64,000 bases of DNA, taken from Isoetes taiwanensis (taxonomy: Eukaryota > Streptophyta > Lycopodiopsida > Isoetales > Isoetaceae). Positions 37,294 to 50,781 of this stretch are shown here, one piece after another. Positions within the stretch are counted from its first letter, which is position 1. Each line of letters opens with the position of its first letter. The translations under genes were made by a program, and so were the position numbers. A model generated the notes under the pieces. That model was not told where the DNA came from. It saw only the letters and a list, made by a program, of their open reading frames with translations, and made no database searches. The DNA is taken from assembly GCA_021234155.1 (NCBI GenBank), contig JAJEKV010000036.1, forward strand, positions 2,720,996 to 2,784,995, given 5' to 3'.

Positions 37294-37649
37294 GGTCACC
37301 AAGGTTGTGTCAATGCTTTAGCTTGGAACTCAAACGGGACTCTTTTGCTCTCGGGTTTTGATGACATGAAGGTAAGTCTCCTGCAAATTTGTTGTGCTGG
37401 TGATAAATTAACATATAAACATTGTCTTATATATCAGGTGAATCTCTGGGAATATGGCATCTCTGATTATGTAAGCTGTGCTTTGTTGTTATTTTAATCT
37501 GGCAATTGATTTCTAATCCTCTAATAACAAATATGATGTTCCACAGGACCGAGGCTTGGATCTTACACATGTCACGTTCAGTCCTAATGGGGAGGAGGTG
37601 TTTTTAAGTTATAGCGGGGAATATGTTTATCTTATGGATGTTGCAAACA
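37294..37649 (+). pseudogene. ASG2/DCAF-type WD40 protein fragment, three exons
   Basis: Exon 37294-37371 gives GHQGCVNALAWNSNGTLLLS. Exon 37438-37470 gives VNLWEYGISDY. Exon 37547-37649 gives THVTFSPNGEEVFLSYSGEY then VYLMDVAN. All have AG acceptors and GT donors. The first two match the first WD40 repeat and the third a late WD40 repeat of plant ASG2-like proteins, which are WD40 plus TPR substrate receptors of CUL4-DDB1 ligases. The intervening WD repeats and the TPR part are not recognisable. It is therefore most likely a captured or internally deleted fragment, although very long introns reaching further right cannot be excluded. Confidence 0.65.
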
Positions 37650-38888
37650 GTAAGTTTAAGCAACCATGGTGTCTAATAGTAAGTGTATACATTAACCAAC
37701 TAGTGATCATAAGAACAAATTACGTGGCTGGTCCCCGGCTTTTATTTGGGCCCATATATTATTATCTATTATTGCAAATACTTTTTAAGTTCTTGAAGAC
37801 CTTGGATGCACTTCTTTTCTCTAATATTGGCTTCCTTTAGAAGTTGCCTTCTATGATACTCTTTTGTTGTTATGCTTAGCGATTCTCGGCGTTTTTGTGG
37901 GCAAGGTCCCCTAGTTTATAATTTCACGTATCTTATAAGATCCTTGATTCTTTCTTAGGTCTTTTATACGGAGAAATAGATGTAATTGGACCAGGGGCTT
38001 TTAAATGAGAGGGTGGAAGTTCCCAACATGGAAGGCGTATTTGCAATAGGTTATTGTGCTAGCTATTGAGCACCTTTGGGAAAAATATCTTTGACATTAG
38101 CGGAGTAATTTTTTTTCTTTGCAAACATAGTTAAAACCGTTTGAATTGAGTGCACTAGAGATGTCTTGTGAAGCATATGTATTTTTCTTAGAACAATGCG
38201 GCTCAAAACATTCAATTAGCGTGTATGCTATCACAGAATTCCTAAGCCAGTGGAGATGCTTGCGTTTTTCTATGAGAGTGTGTGACCTCTTGATAAAATG
38301 TTTTTCTTGAAAACAATCTATTAATCTTTGCTTAAAACATTTCTTTCTAGCGGTAGCATTACGCTCAAAATCGGTGCTACTCGGTCAAAGGATGTGTAGC
38401 GATACATTATCACAATGGCGTATTTTTAATAACCACCAACATGATTCACTAGGTTTGCCAAGGCCAGCATTGGATTTTGGCCATTGTGCGATTCTAGCCT
38501 TCCTGTCGGACAATTGAGTCCAATGGCCTGCCTACGGTACTTTAGCGACTCCCAAATAACTCTTGAACTCAGGTTATAATTGACAAATGGAGTAGGATGG
38601 AGTTCCATATGTGTATAATAAACATCTTGTGAGCAAGGTTTCTTCAAGTCTTAAATAGATCTCGCTATTGAAGATGCACGTATTTCTCGTTAGCTCAACA
38701 ACTTCTACAACACATTAAAGATGCTGCTTCATTATACAAAGCTGATCTTTGTTCACTATAAACAATGGGCACGGAAGTCTTCTAGCATCAGTAAATACAT
38801 TGATCTTTCCTCTTAGGCATACTTCAATCTATACTTATTTGTTGGATGTTGCACACTACTACATTTCTCTGCATCCCATCGAGAATCT
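37650..38888. other. No supportable gene
   Basis: AT-rich, no domain-bearing frame seen. Confidence 0.4.
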
Positions 38889-39283
38889 TGGCTTTGGGTT
38901 ATATAGAAACCCATGACACAAACTTAGATTTAGGCACAATTTGGCCATAGCTTAGAAACCTGCCAAAATAATGGTTATAATTCATGCCATTTCCATGCAT
39001 CTTCCATGCTACTCTATTTGCGCATTCTATATATGTTGAGTTGCAAGGTGTGAGACCAAGTAAGATGATATTTTTTACAATGTCTTGCCTTTGGGTTATA
39101 TAGAAACCCATGACACAGACTTAGATTTAGGCACAATTTGGCCATAGCTTAGAAACCTGCCAAAATAATGGTTATAATTCATGCCATGTCCATGCATCTT
39201 CCATGCTAGTCCATTTGCGCATTCCATATATGTTGAGTTGCAAGGTGTGTGACCAAGTAGGATGATATTTTTACAATGTTTTG
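38889..39283. repeat. Tandem duplication, about 200-bp unit, two copies
   Basis: The unit CTTTGGGTTATATAGAAACC...ATTTTTTACAATG is repeated directly. It includes CATGCCAT(T/G)TCCATGCATC in both copies, and differences are few. Confidence 0.85.
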
Positions 39284-40541
39284 GGATACATAATTCCAAG
39301 CGAGGTAAATAGTTGCATGATCTAGTGGAATTAATTTGGAAATGATCATTATGGAAATGGGGGAGTGTTTGACAAAATTCCCCAAAGACAATGTTGTTTC
39401 TTAAACCACTATGATTGTTGGTTATAATGGTTTGAGTGATTAATAGAAGATGCCTGACCATTTCTGGTCGAGATGCCTTGGCATAACATTTCAACGTGGA
39501 ATGTTGTAGACCTTATAGAAGAGGTATGGAAGGTGCTCAAGAAAATGAAGGAACATCGAAATATGGCCATCTCCATTTTTAGCCATCTCCATTTTTTTAG
39601 AGCCATCATTGCTTCCAAACAAAATTCATAAAAATGCCCTATATAGACTTGTGCGAAAACTTAAGGGCATTTGGAAAAAGTGCCTTTTTTTTTAAATGCT
39701 TATGCCATCCTATTTTATCATTACTAGGGGTCTAAGATTTGGGACTGCATCTTTTGGCATTGACCTTATCCATATATTCCTCAAGACTAAAGACCTTTGC
39801 TGATTCTCATTTTCATTTATTTATTGCATGTTGCACATTACTACATTTACATTGCCCTTTTAACTCTTTGGCTTTCTTACTGAATGTCAAGAGAATGTTC
39901 GTATTCCGCCGGCATTGTTGGCACATGTGAGATTAGTTACAATTGTCATAAAGAGTTTAAGCATAAAATGGGTGACAAATGACCATGAATTTCAATCCAC
40001 ATTAGAAAGCTTGATCCAATTTAGCTTATATGAAATGGGATCTATGTGGAAATTGGATGGTGGAGGTTACCTCACTCTTATATTAATTGTTTGGAGATCA
40101 AATCTTAACTGCATGCAGTTTTCATAGAAGTTGAGAATGTATGCAACGATTTGTTTAATAATTGAGCCCACGGATATAACGGACATAAAACAACATGCTT
40201 ACGGTGGCTCCCCATGTCAATCCATGTTGGGCGGGTGTGAATAAGGAAAGATGCCACGACGGTATTATGCCTTCTTTGTAGCGAGGTTGGAACCTAAACA
40301 AATATATGCAATTAAAAATACATTTAGCTTACGCCTAGGTAACTTCTAACCTTTGACTAAGTATTGTAGCATAAAAAGGGCTGCAATCATCATACTACTT
40401 GGTGACGAAAAAGTAAATGTGTTTGAAGACATCCTTGAAGTCTGTCTAATTCAATTCTCCATAAAATGTGAGAACATACGAAGAGCCACGGCCTAAAAAA
40501 TGGTTACAACTATTCCCTCACCCCACAGGCTAGACATGCTT

Positions 40542-40726
40542 TGAGACATGTTTGAAGCATGTTGAATTCGGAATTCGTATTCAATGGTACTTGCATACAA
40601 AAAGATTGGTGACCTTTGGGTTGAAAGCCAGGTTTAGAGACATGTTTGAAGCATGTTGAATTGAGGTCGTATTCAATAGTACTTGCATACAAAAAGATTG
40701 GTGACCTTTGGGTTGAAAGCCAGGTT
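40542..40726. repeat. Tandem duplication, about 94-bp unit, two copies
   Basis: GAGACATGTTTGAAGCATGT... to ...GGTTGAAAGCCAGGTTTA occurs twice in a row, with a few substitutions and a small length change. Confidence 0.9.
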
Positions 40727-43700
40727 TAGTACATCTTATTTGCCTTAAATTTATTGGTTGAACTCTATGTAGATGCTTGATCAGAGAAAAAACCAGCCTT
40801 TAAGATTTCCATTCTCTTCTTGCGGTAGCATTCTGCCCAAAATCCAGGTAGCCGCTCAGCCAGACTATATGTACCAACATCAAATTCACATTAAAGTATG
40901 TGCATGTGTGGATTTGATGCTACATTGAAACAGAAACCTATGTAGTGGGGCATAACTTTAGAATGAGAATGAGAATGAGATCTAAATGCTCCAAAATGTT
41001 TCTACAAACTTGCTCCTTGATGATTTCATCATGATATGGTAAGTTAATTGTGCATTTAGTCAGCCAGGATCGTCACCTCTAGTTCACTCGATAGATGCTT
41101 TTTGACGCCTGCTAGAATCCTACTTGGTAATCTTGCCATGCATTATATGAGCTTGACTGTTTTCACCTTTTAACTTTTGTTGTTTTATGTAGAATATTTT
41201 AGAAGGTTAGATGATCTTAATCTCTATACTGTTTAATACCGTTTATGATGGTGGGTTTTGTTGCATCTTTAACTGGCAGATTAATGAAGGAGACTTCAAG
41301 TAAATTGGCCTATGCTTATCAATATGTTGGTTGTGACTCTTTCCACTTGCAACATGTTCGTCATGTTCTTGGAAAGGTATCCACCTCGAGATAATCTACA
41401 AATCGGTGAGCACATTGGACATTAATTCTAAATTTAGTACTAATTTGGGTTTTACCCATTCAATTTAGATTTGGCGAGAATGTTTGCAATGCCTGATTAG
41501 AAGCGAGCTTGCATAAAATGCCATCTTCAACTTGTATATATTTGGTACATGTGGGTTTACTCTAGGTACAATATTTGCCTTTTATTCGGATATGTTTTGC
41601 TCTTCTTTCTCTCACATTTGTGTATGTTCTTTGAATTTCCTCACGTTGGTACCATTTGGCAACTCGTGGTACCATATGGCATGGTCTTGAGGAAGCTTTT
41701 GAACTACCAAGTGGTATTAGTGCATGTTGACTAGACTTTGTACAAATGTATCACAGGTTTAGATGCACTAACATTTCTGCATTTTATGAGATTTAAGTTA
41801 TGAAATTCATCTTTCAATTTACAGGTGCTTTTGGCATTCTATTTAATTGAGGATTTACAAATGGGATTGTCGATAAAGGCAATTGTAAGCTATCGTTCAT
41901 GTGTTTAATTTGCTTTATCGTAAGAAATTGAAGATGTGTGTGAAGATGTAGGTTCTTGCGATAATATATATGCGCAGCTTTCGGCTCTTTTATGGCGACC
42001 ATGATATATGTATTTTTTTTTAATGTCGTCATTGGATTGTTAAATTTCTGTGTTTTATTTTTTGCAGGAATTGTGGTGAAACACTTATCATCGACTTAAA
42101 GCTTTCTTCGCTGGAGGTGCAGGACTTTGGATATTGTCAGGCACTGCAATATATTATCACGCTTGACCATGCCGCAAAACTTGATATATTTCATTGTAGT
42201 TATGATTGGCTTTGGAAGGCGGCTCTAATCTTTGGTACTTATTTTCTTGCGATTCATCCCCTTTGTACCAAATGGGATATGGATAGGAAAGATATCCATT
42301 TGTTTCAACCATTGTTACCTTGCAAGCATAGCAATGACAACTTTGATGAAGTTGTCAACTAGAAAAGCGGGGAGCACATTTTATGGTACAATTCAGACAT
42401 TAGACGCATATTGCCTCATAGTCTTGGACGGATGAATCAGCGTCCGTTTATACGCACATATGGCCATGGTCATGGTCATGGTCGTGTAGTTGAATTACCA
42501 ATGCCAACTATAAGTACAAGGTCCAAAAAGCAAGGGGGCTCTGGCAGCATAGTTTGTTTTTTATTACCATGAAACAACAGTAGAGGCATGTTCATATGGC
42601 TGTGAATTAAGTCTATAGGCAGGTTCTTTGCGATCCATAGTTATGGTTGTGAATTAAATCTAGAGGCATGTTCTTTGTCGATCTATGGTTGTAGCTCATG
42701 TACCATATGATTACATTTGAAGATTATTGTTAGTGAAAAAATTGAATCAGCGTGAAGCGGCACCACGGTAGCACAAAAAGTTGTCCTATGGTCATAGTTG
42801 TCCTATGGTTATAGTATTGCAATGTTGTAACTTTCTAGGAAGAGGCGTACAATGCACCAAAATTGTCCTATAGGTCTAACTTACTGATGATGATGGGTAT
42901 TGATGAGGAGTAATTAAAAAGGGCTATAGGTCTAACTTTTGAAATGATGGATATTGATGAGGAGTAATTAAAAAAGGGCTTGATGTTTTAAGCTACGTCC
43001 CATGAAGACAATGCAACCCTAACCTCAAGAACCTTCCCAACTCTTTTCGTAATCATGCAATGGTCCTAAAAGGCTATGCTATGCATTATACCTCCTTCCT
43101 TTTTAGAATTCCAAAGTAGGTCCTTCCTTTTCTAAAATTTAGGCTGGTTGTAGGGGGTGGTTTTGGTTTTAGTGCAAGAATGATTTTTCTTATAAGGGCA
43201 TGTTCTTTAATCTTTTTGATTGCTATAATTATTTGATGATGCTATGTTGCATATTCTAAAGGCATTGATTGTGTTGCAAGTTAAGCTTTGTTGCCCACGG
43301 TGATAAGCGATTGCCCCATTTTTAGGATATGCAATTACCTTTTGAGTGTGCATGTCTACAAAGTACATCAATGGTTGATGTACTTTGTAGACACATGCCA
43401 AAGGAGCTCTCTATGCAAAAGCAACCTCGGCTTTTTGCGAAATGCGTCAGGTTGGTCAGCGAAATTCCTACCCCAAGAAATAAATTGTTCTTTTGGTCTA
43501 ATAGGTCATTGATCTTCCATGTGCCACACCTTTATAATAGATTCCTAGAAAACCTTAAAGAATCTTATAGAATCTCTCTAAAATAGGGGTAGCCTTGATG
43601 GAATATTGGTAAACTTGAAAATCTTATAGAAACTCGGGGAATCTATTCTTGCCAACGTATGTACATTCGGCTTTGTACACTTCCTCATAGTACCCATACT

Positions 43701-46700
43701 TGTATATATATATTATTACATATTCTCTTCATATGGCATTGAAATTCACGCCTTACCCTATAACACCCTAACCTCCACCCCAACCCTGCATTTTCTCTAA
43801 TTTTTCTAAGATGGATTCCTAAGGTTTTGATGGTTTTGGCTGCTAGAAAAATAACCCGATAATCTTAAAAAAAAATATTAGTCTTATCCGATCGAGAGGG
43901 AATTTTTTCCCTCGCATGCTGGTGGGTATGCTACTCATACCAATGGCAATAATTCCAAGGATTAATGCTGCCGGACTTCGCAATTTTTTTTGCTGCTGTT
44001 ATGGAGACCGGTGCATCCTCGAAAAATATTTGAAGCTCATTTTCAACTGGTATCTTTATCTTCTTCTTGGCAAGCAGAGCATAGCCTTGGATGGCCTTAT
44101 CTCCTCCAGATTCTTGCAGCATGGGATGTAAGTTTTTTTTGTCCTCATTAAGCTTTTCTTAATTTCTGAGGTTTTATTTTTAAGGGTCTTTTGACTGGGG
44201 CTTTAAGCTTTCATGTCATTGCAGTCAGTAAGCCTTTTTCTTGCAACTTGATAGAATGATCGTTTAACGTATGGCACTAAATCCAATTTGGACCTAGAAT
44301 CTCAGTACTCAATACATTAGTCAAAATCAGTAACACGGTGCAGGAAGACAAAACTAATGTGCATCATCATCAGGGACTCTTATGAGCCTACAGGGTAGAA
44401 CCTTGGGAGCCAAAGCCATTCAGTAGTTTCCTTCCCATGCCTCACCTTCAAATTCAGGCAGGACTATTGCTTTTACTTTAATCTTAAACTCCAAGTTAAA
44501 TCTTAATATATGTTATGTGTGGCAAATGATGATCATTTGACCTTTTTCGAAGGTAATGTTCATGTGCACTCTATAAGGTATTCATAGTTCTTTTCATCAT
44601 TACTCATAAGATTGATACAACATTTTTTAGGAAGAGTTAAAGATCTGATTGATACAATATTCTTCAACAAGAATTAATTTATTCTTCACATGATGGATGG
44701 AAATGTCTATGAATTTATTCGTTGCATGGTGTACTGAAACATGTGTGAATGTATCTCCAAAGAAGATTTATCAAATCAAGGCAACATGTATTTATAGAAT
44801 GAAGAGGATCTCCGGCTTGGTTTATATGGCATGGCTTCGCTTCATCTAAACATAGGTGCATTTCTTTGTATCATTTAGGTTCTTCTTCTAGGAGCAACAA
44901 AATGCTCTATGTGTTTGGCCTTAACACCACGCAAGAGATCTTATTATACAAAACAATGGTTTTGGAAGACACGATTTATGTCTGAATAGGGCCAGGTTTT
45001 AGGGGTGCCATCACCAATGCCCATGATATTGCCATTATTGAATTTCTTAGATTACCCTTTTGTAAGTTGTGCCAGACCTTTCTTGTATTTTTTTTATAAT
45101 AGATGGGTTTAATTACAAATTCGATGCAACTGAGGGAAGGTGGGATGTTGGCACATAATGGCACATCTCACATTGCTTCATATTAGGAGCATGTGCCTTA
45201 AGGAAAGAGGTTTGTAAAACATATCCAAAACTTTACATTCCATAGCTGAAAGGAATTACAAAGGCTTTTCTTCGGTGGAACACTTGAGAGTAATTGTTGT
45301 AGAATTTGGCCTAAGAGAGTCCAGTTTCTAGATAGCTATTAGCAGACAAGAGTATGTTTTTCAGATGCATCTATAGTAGGACTAAAATAACAGAGAATGC
45401 AAAAAGAATTATCTTCAATTGTAATGCGAAAACCTCATCTTCTATTATATAACGGTAAGAATCTGGATGCCAAATATATGTTGAATGGTCGGTCAATATG
45501 TCTACGCTTCTCGACTGGACAAAAATTAAAGAGCTCTCTCTACCTTATTTCGAATAGGGTCTTCATTGTTCTCTATAGGGAAGATTCGATTCTGTTAATT
45601 GTGAGTTCTTGGCATACACCATGCAGCAGTAGTCTATGACTGTCGGATGCTACAAAGCTGCCATGCTCATGACCACAAAATAAGAACAAGAGAAACAAAT
45701 GTGTACAAAGAGTGAAGGAAACGTGTGCCAAATGAGGCTCTCCAAACTTGAGATAAAACCTGAATACATCTGAAGAGGCTCTGGTCTAATATAGTGTAAA
45801 CCGCAAATCTAAGCCCTACATCTAGCTAAATCTAAGCCCTACACTTACGCTAACCTAAACATGCCAAGTGTAGTTTGCCACCACTGACGCCTAGCATGTG
45901 CACAATGTTAACCATTAGGTGGTTAACAGCTTCTCCTATTCTTTGGTAGGCTAACATTACATTCAGTAGGTCTGCATGGAAAACATGGTGTCCATGCCAC
46001 AAAGAGGTTTTTGGAAAGGAAGTAGTTGGTTCCATGAGGAAATCTACGTAGCCAGTTAGCTTCCATCTGCTTATGATCATTATACCTAGGCAGCAGTGAC
46101 ATCACAATTTGAATTCCTCTTTTCTCTGTTGTTTGCAGTGCATGCCATTGGCTAATTCATATGCTTATAGTTGGATTCTCCTTATGTTTCAAAATAACCT
46201 GGATCGTGTTGAATCATGTCCAGAACAAGAGTGCCACAATGTTGTAAAGGAATATAAATTACTACACATTGGTGCCGATTTTTTTAGATGATAACCGGGG
46301 CAGGGAAGACGTTGAGAGCTGTTAGATCTAATAGTATTGCTACTGCTTTTTTGCAGTCTTTGTTACTGCCAGAACTATGTGGTATGGCTCCACAATCACT
46401 CTAATGCCAATGGTGTAAATGTAAGCTTTAAGTCAGTATTTTTATGCTACTCTAAAGTGAGGCCTCTGCTTGCACCAGATGTGTTTCTTAGTAGCTTATT
46501 AAAAGATTTGTGTTACAATGCGTTGCCACAAGAAGATACCGGTCGTGTCTGGGAAGTGCTATTGAGAACTTCCACGCGGAGTTGCTACGACTTGATTACA
46601 TGTGTCATGATATTCTATGTACAAATTGCATTTTAAAACATTCAGCTCCTTTATCAGCCGCACCAGATTCCTTTGCTAAGAAGCGTCCAAATGATTGGGT

Positions 46701-49259
46701 GAAAGCAAGCTAGGGTATACGTGAATCGAAACATTACCAAAAGTACCCATGGATACTCGAAGATGATGGTGTAGTTCAATTTTCGGCATCTTAATGGTAT
46801 TAAAAAAGTACTTTAGGACATTGTCTATTCGCCACTCTTAATCTTAGTACAATTAGTCTTGGATAAGGATGTAATCTAGGTATTTTAAAATACATTTGTG
46901 TACTCCTACAGAAGTATACAGAAAGGTACCTGTTAGATAATTTTTTATGTATACCCTATCATGCTTTCACCCGATTATGGCTATAGTCTTTGAGCAAGAT
47001 TTAACAAGATTTTGTTTGCAAGTTAACCTTCAAGTCTAGATGATTACCTTGTGCCCTTCCCTCTTGACTTCGCTCTAGGCTTGCTAAATCGTGTACACAA
47101 TTATGTTTATACCTTTGTTGTCGCATTGCCAAGAGGGCAATTACATGTTTTAGAAAACAACATGGCAAACTCTATAAATATTTATGCAGTAATTGATGTA
47201 CTTGTTCAGCTTCTGATTTACAACTCCAAGGTTATGACAACATTCTACCATGTGTGAGATCTTTTAATTTTGCCATTTCATGACATTCAATTCCAGTTCT
47301 GTAAAGGATTTGTACTTGCAGGACCTCAATGGCTTATGCCTCTTTCCACATTTATTTGCTTTGGATGCATTAATGTGACCATGAACTTTTCAGTCTTGCA
47401 GCTTTGAATCATTACAAATTTAAGTTCCAAGTATGAACTATGGCAGAGGAATTTGGCAAGCATTCATGATGTCCAATATGGACTCTTGAATGGATTGTGA
47501 ATATATGAGAATATGACAGTTCTTGTTACAATTCTATGAAGCAGATGAGCTCTATTGATCTGGAAGAATTGCAATAATATTATAGATTAGATAAGGGAAT
47601 TCAATCATGTTTGCTCTAATTTTGCAGTATCTGTCATGCTTCAGACATGACAAACTTCAAACGCGCACAAAGGAGAATTCAGGCTATTTTTTGGTGGTTC
47701 AGAATCTCAAATAGTGTTGCTTCATATCCAACTTCCATGTCTCTTAGAATTTATTTGACAAAGGTGTAAAGATAATCGGTCTTCTTACCACGGAATAATT
47801 TAAGGGCTAAACTTAGATATTTGGCAAATTTTTAACATATTTTCAAAAAATATTGGCTAAAGTAAATGGAAAAAATTGAGGAAAAATAATAATTTTTGCT
47901 TGATTTTTTTTTGCGCCTGCACCAACCTTCGATCTCTTTAGTACATAGTGAAATTTTGCATTGTTTAGCTAAACTAAATGAATTTCAGGCTAGTTTAGTT
48001 AACATCAGTCTAGTTTATAAGAAATATATGATTGTAGTAATTTATTTTCTAGCATCTACAGAATAATTTGAGGCCTAGATATAGCTAGCTAGCATTGTTT
48101 TAGAATGTTTCGAGAAAGAAAATGATTAAAGTAAATGGAAACAATTGGAAAAAAAAGTATTGTAATTTTAGCTTAATGTTTTCCATTGACCACATCACAT
48201 AAATTTTTGGCATGAATTTTGGGTTAGTTTAGCTAAACGCTAGAATGTATGAGAGGGAAAATGTGTAGAGTTTAGGTAAACCACAGAAAGTATTGTGATT
48301 AATCTCGGGCAAGTTTAGCTAAAGCCATTATGGCTAATAATAAATATACGATTAGTCCCTGCTTCTTACAAAGCATATTCAAATGTCATAGCTCCTCCTT
48401 CAATCTTTACTCAGCTTCAACATATGTATCAGAGCAAATTTTGGGGAAGAGATGTGAAAATGTATAATCTCCAGATTCATTCATTTTAGCAAATGTGCTT
48501 TCTTTGGATATGTGTGTTTAGTGTATTTTATAGATGCAAGCCAGCAATCATATCATGCTGCAAGTAATCCAAACAAATGAAAAGCACAATGTATCAAACT
48601 TGACTCATCCATATTTCCAGCATGGAGCTTTAAAATTTAATATCATGCCATGTACTGGATGCATCAAGTGCTCTCAACCATATCCAATCTACTATATATA
48701 ACCTATTGTCAAATGAATCACTAGCTAGCAATCACTTTCTGCTTAATAAAGACAATCAGGATTTATGCCTAGCATCATGAAGTTGTCTCAAAAGTATATT
48801 ATTTTATAACAAATTATTATATTTGTGCTCCCTTTTGTTGGCATTCATTTTAAAGTAAAATTATGCTATTTTGTGTTAGGTTTGTTTGACTAACATTTTA
48901 CAATTTTGAAGGTCTACAATTTTGTAATTTGCTTCAAAATTCTTGAGACACGTCCTTTCAATTACTACGTAATGTAACTTCACTATGTTGGAACTCCTCA
49001 ACTGCAACTGCTATTTAGTACGCTTAATTAATGGAGGGACAAGTGGATGTTCGTTCAGCACTAGAAGATTTAATATGGACTAGATGATGGAAGTTCTCAA
49101 AATGAAATGACATAGATGTTTTTCCAACGTCATAGAGCATTAGAGCATACAATGTTTGTTGATGGTTGTTTTACTCTGCTAGAGAAAAATATCACCTAGA
49201 GGGCACAATGCTTATCAGCCCAATTTCATAGGTAGGAGCACAATTGATTTATCTCTCAA
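40727..49259. other. Gene-poor AT-rich stretch
   Basis: No coding gene can be supported. Small frames such as 42117-42362 and 46337-46713 are open but lack motifs. The stretch contains the 43353-43393 hairpin. It also holds diverged repeats containing CTAAAGTAAATGGAAA (near 47860 and 48130). Confidence 0.45.
43353..43393. repeat. Perfect 19-bp hairpin with 3-nt loop
   Basis: TGTCTACAAAGTACATCAA at 43353-43371, a TGG spacer, then its exact reverse complement at 43375-43393. Confidence 0.95.
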
Positions 49260-49475
49260 TGTGACATTCCAGTATAACGTACGATCTGAATACGTATATT
49301 ATACTACCACGTCACACGTACATGTCATCATGACAAGTACTTGAGAGCCGTGAAGGGTTGCACCTAGGGGGCAACCTCGTATGTTGTGCATGTATATTAA
49401 ACATATACAACTAAAACCCCCTTGCCACGTGGCAATACCCCATTTGGTCCCTCTTAACCTAACCCTAAAAGTTCA

Positions 49476-49484
49476 CATATAAGG
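49476..49484 (+). promoter_or_regulatory. Putative LTR TATA box
   Basis: CATATAAGG lies 168 bp upstream of the mini-exon ATG. The related LTR has TATATAAGG at nearly the same distance. Position and conservation suggest the RNA start lies shortly downstream. Confidence 0.55.
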
Positions 49485-49643
49485 AACCAAAGAGGAAACC
49501 ATAAACCTTTCCTCTTTCGCATTTTGGGCTTCCCTAAGCCATTCCGGTTAAGGCAAGCTGCCATTTCGCATTGCTAGACGCCGTTGAGCCGCCTTTGCAC
49601 ATCAGATTGATCAAGAGCAGCAGTCCTCAGCAAGAACGAAGGC

Positions 49644-49683
49644 ATGGACGCATTCCGGGGAGATGGAGCTAGCCAAGGATCAG
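49644..49683 (+). other. LTR mini-exon with splice donor
   Basis: ATG plus 13 codons (MDAFRGDGASQGS) end at G/GTAACT. The related LTR gives MDTFRAGGASQGS with G/GTATTT at the identical offset. Splicing from here past the H3-like ORF to a downstream acceptor would fuse this leader to a Gag-side frame. The candidates are TTTGCATAG/CAGCA near 53133 and TGTATGCAG/CTAGAG at 54191. Confidence 0.5.
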
Positions 49684-50769
49684 GTAACTTGCTATTCTGT
49701 TGTGCAAAGTTGCCTTTTAGCCCGACAATGAGTTAGGATAGCATGTTGGATCAGTCCCATCAGCCTTGTAGATTCTAAGATCAACAGCGGTAACGAAAGA
49801 ACCTAACCTTGTATGTTTAGGTAAGATAGATTAGATCTTATTCAGTATTTCAGTTCTTTGATGTTGATGATGTTCCATTCTATGCTCTCCCTGGTATGTG
49901 GGAAGGGGGTAGAGACCCCAAACCTTCAAGCTTGATGATCCTAGATAACCTCATTAATTCCCAATTAATGCCACCAGGCAACAAGAGCCCACCGTGGTTG
50001 TGGGTGGCGAGGCTAGACCGGTGGAATACGGGGGACTTGTCCCATCACTGATTGATCCCTCTGGTGTGTAAAGCCTACCAGGGATCTTAGTGGGCTAGGC
50101 TTAATGGTTTGCCACTGCGTGTGGGCAAGGCATGAGCTCGACACCTCTTGGGTGATGCGTCACCTTCAATGGTATTCAAGTCGAATACGGGCAGTGGCCC
50201 TCTAGCCACATGTGATGGGCTTCTGAGGTGACTCTCTCCTGCCTCATCGAGACTGGGGAGATGCAACCCAGTAGTAGCCCTCTTGGCTATGCACCCGGCA
50301 GGCTACGGTCCGGTCCCAAGACTTTTCAACCTACTCTGCAAAGTGTGCACGGGAGGGGCGGATGGAGTGGACTACCCAACAGCCACGTTCTTATGCCAGC
50401 CCAATCTAATTGCCATGAATTCGGTCTGCATTGACTTCTAGAGACCCAAGCCGTCAGTCGATTTCCCATGAGTCTGAGCCTTGGGTAGGATTCCCTTTTG
50501 TTGCTATTATTTATGTTGATATTGTTACTCATGTTATGTTATGATGTATTCACCCTTCGAGGTGACTTTATTGATATATTGAGGTCATGTGCTCATGTTT
50601 ATTTGCGCTTTCGCAGCTAGGTCGATCCCGAAGGAAGACAGGGCAAATGACCCATCCACTCTTGGGATTGGCGTCAGGTGGATGGCCCTTGCCAGTTTGG
50701 CTATCAGGGGGATGAACTCCGCCTTCTGATACGATAGTAGCATTGTAGAAGAAGTAGGGGACATCACAG

Positions 50770-50781
50770 TGGTATCAAAGC
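50770..50781 (+). other. Primer binding site (initiator Met-tRNA type, one mismatch)
   Basis: TGGTATCAAAGC begins 3 nt after the LTR. It differs by one base from the usual TGGTATCAGAGC. Confidence 0.85.

Larger units (their letters stand above)
49260..50766 (+). repeat. 5' LTR of the H3-carrying element
   Basis: TGTGACATTCC...GGGGACATCA, about 1507 bp with TG..CA ends, is followed after CAG by a primer site. It contains a tip inverted repeat, CACCTAGGGGGCAAC, CATATAAGG as a TATA box (49476-49484), the mini-exon (49644-49683), and a 3' part shared with the 19.7-kb LTR. It is diverged from that LTR, so the two belong to different subfamilies. Confidence 0.85.

Noticed and set aside
46337-46713. 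Overlapping open frames suggesting an exon
   Set aside because: Two short frames without motif or splice support.
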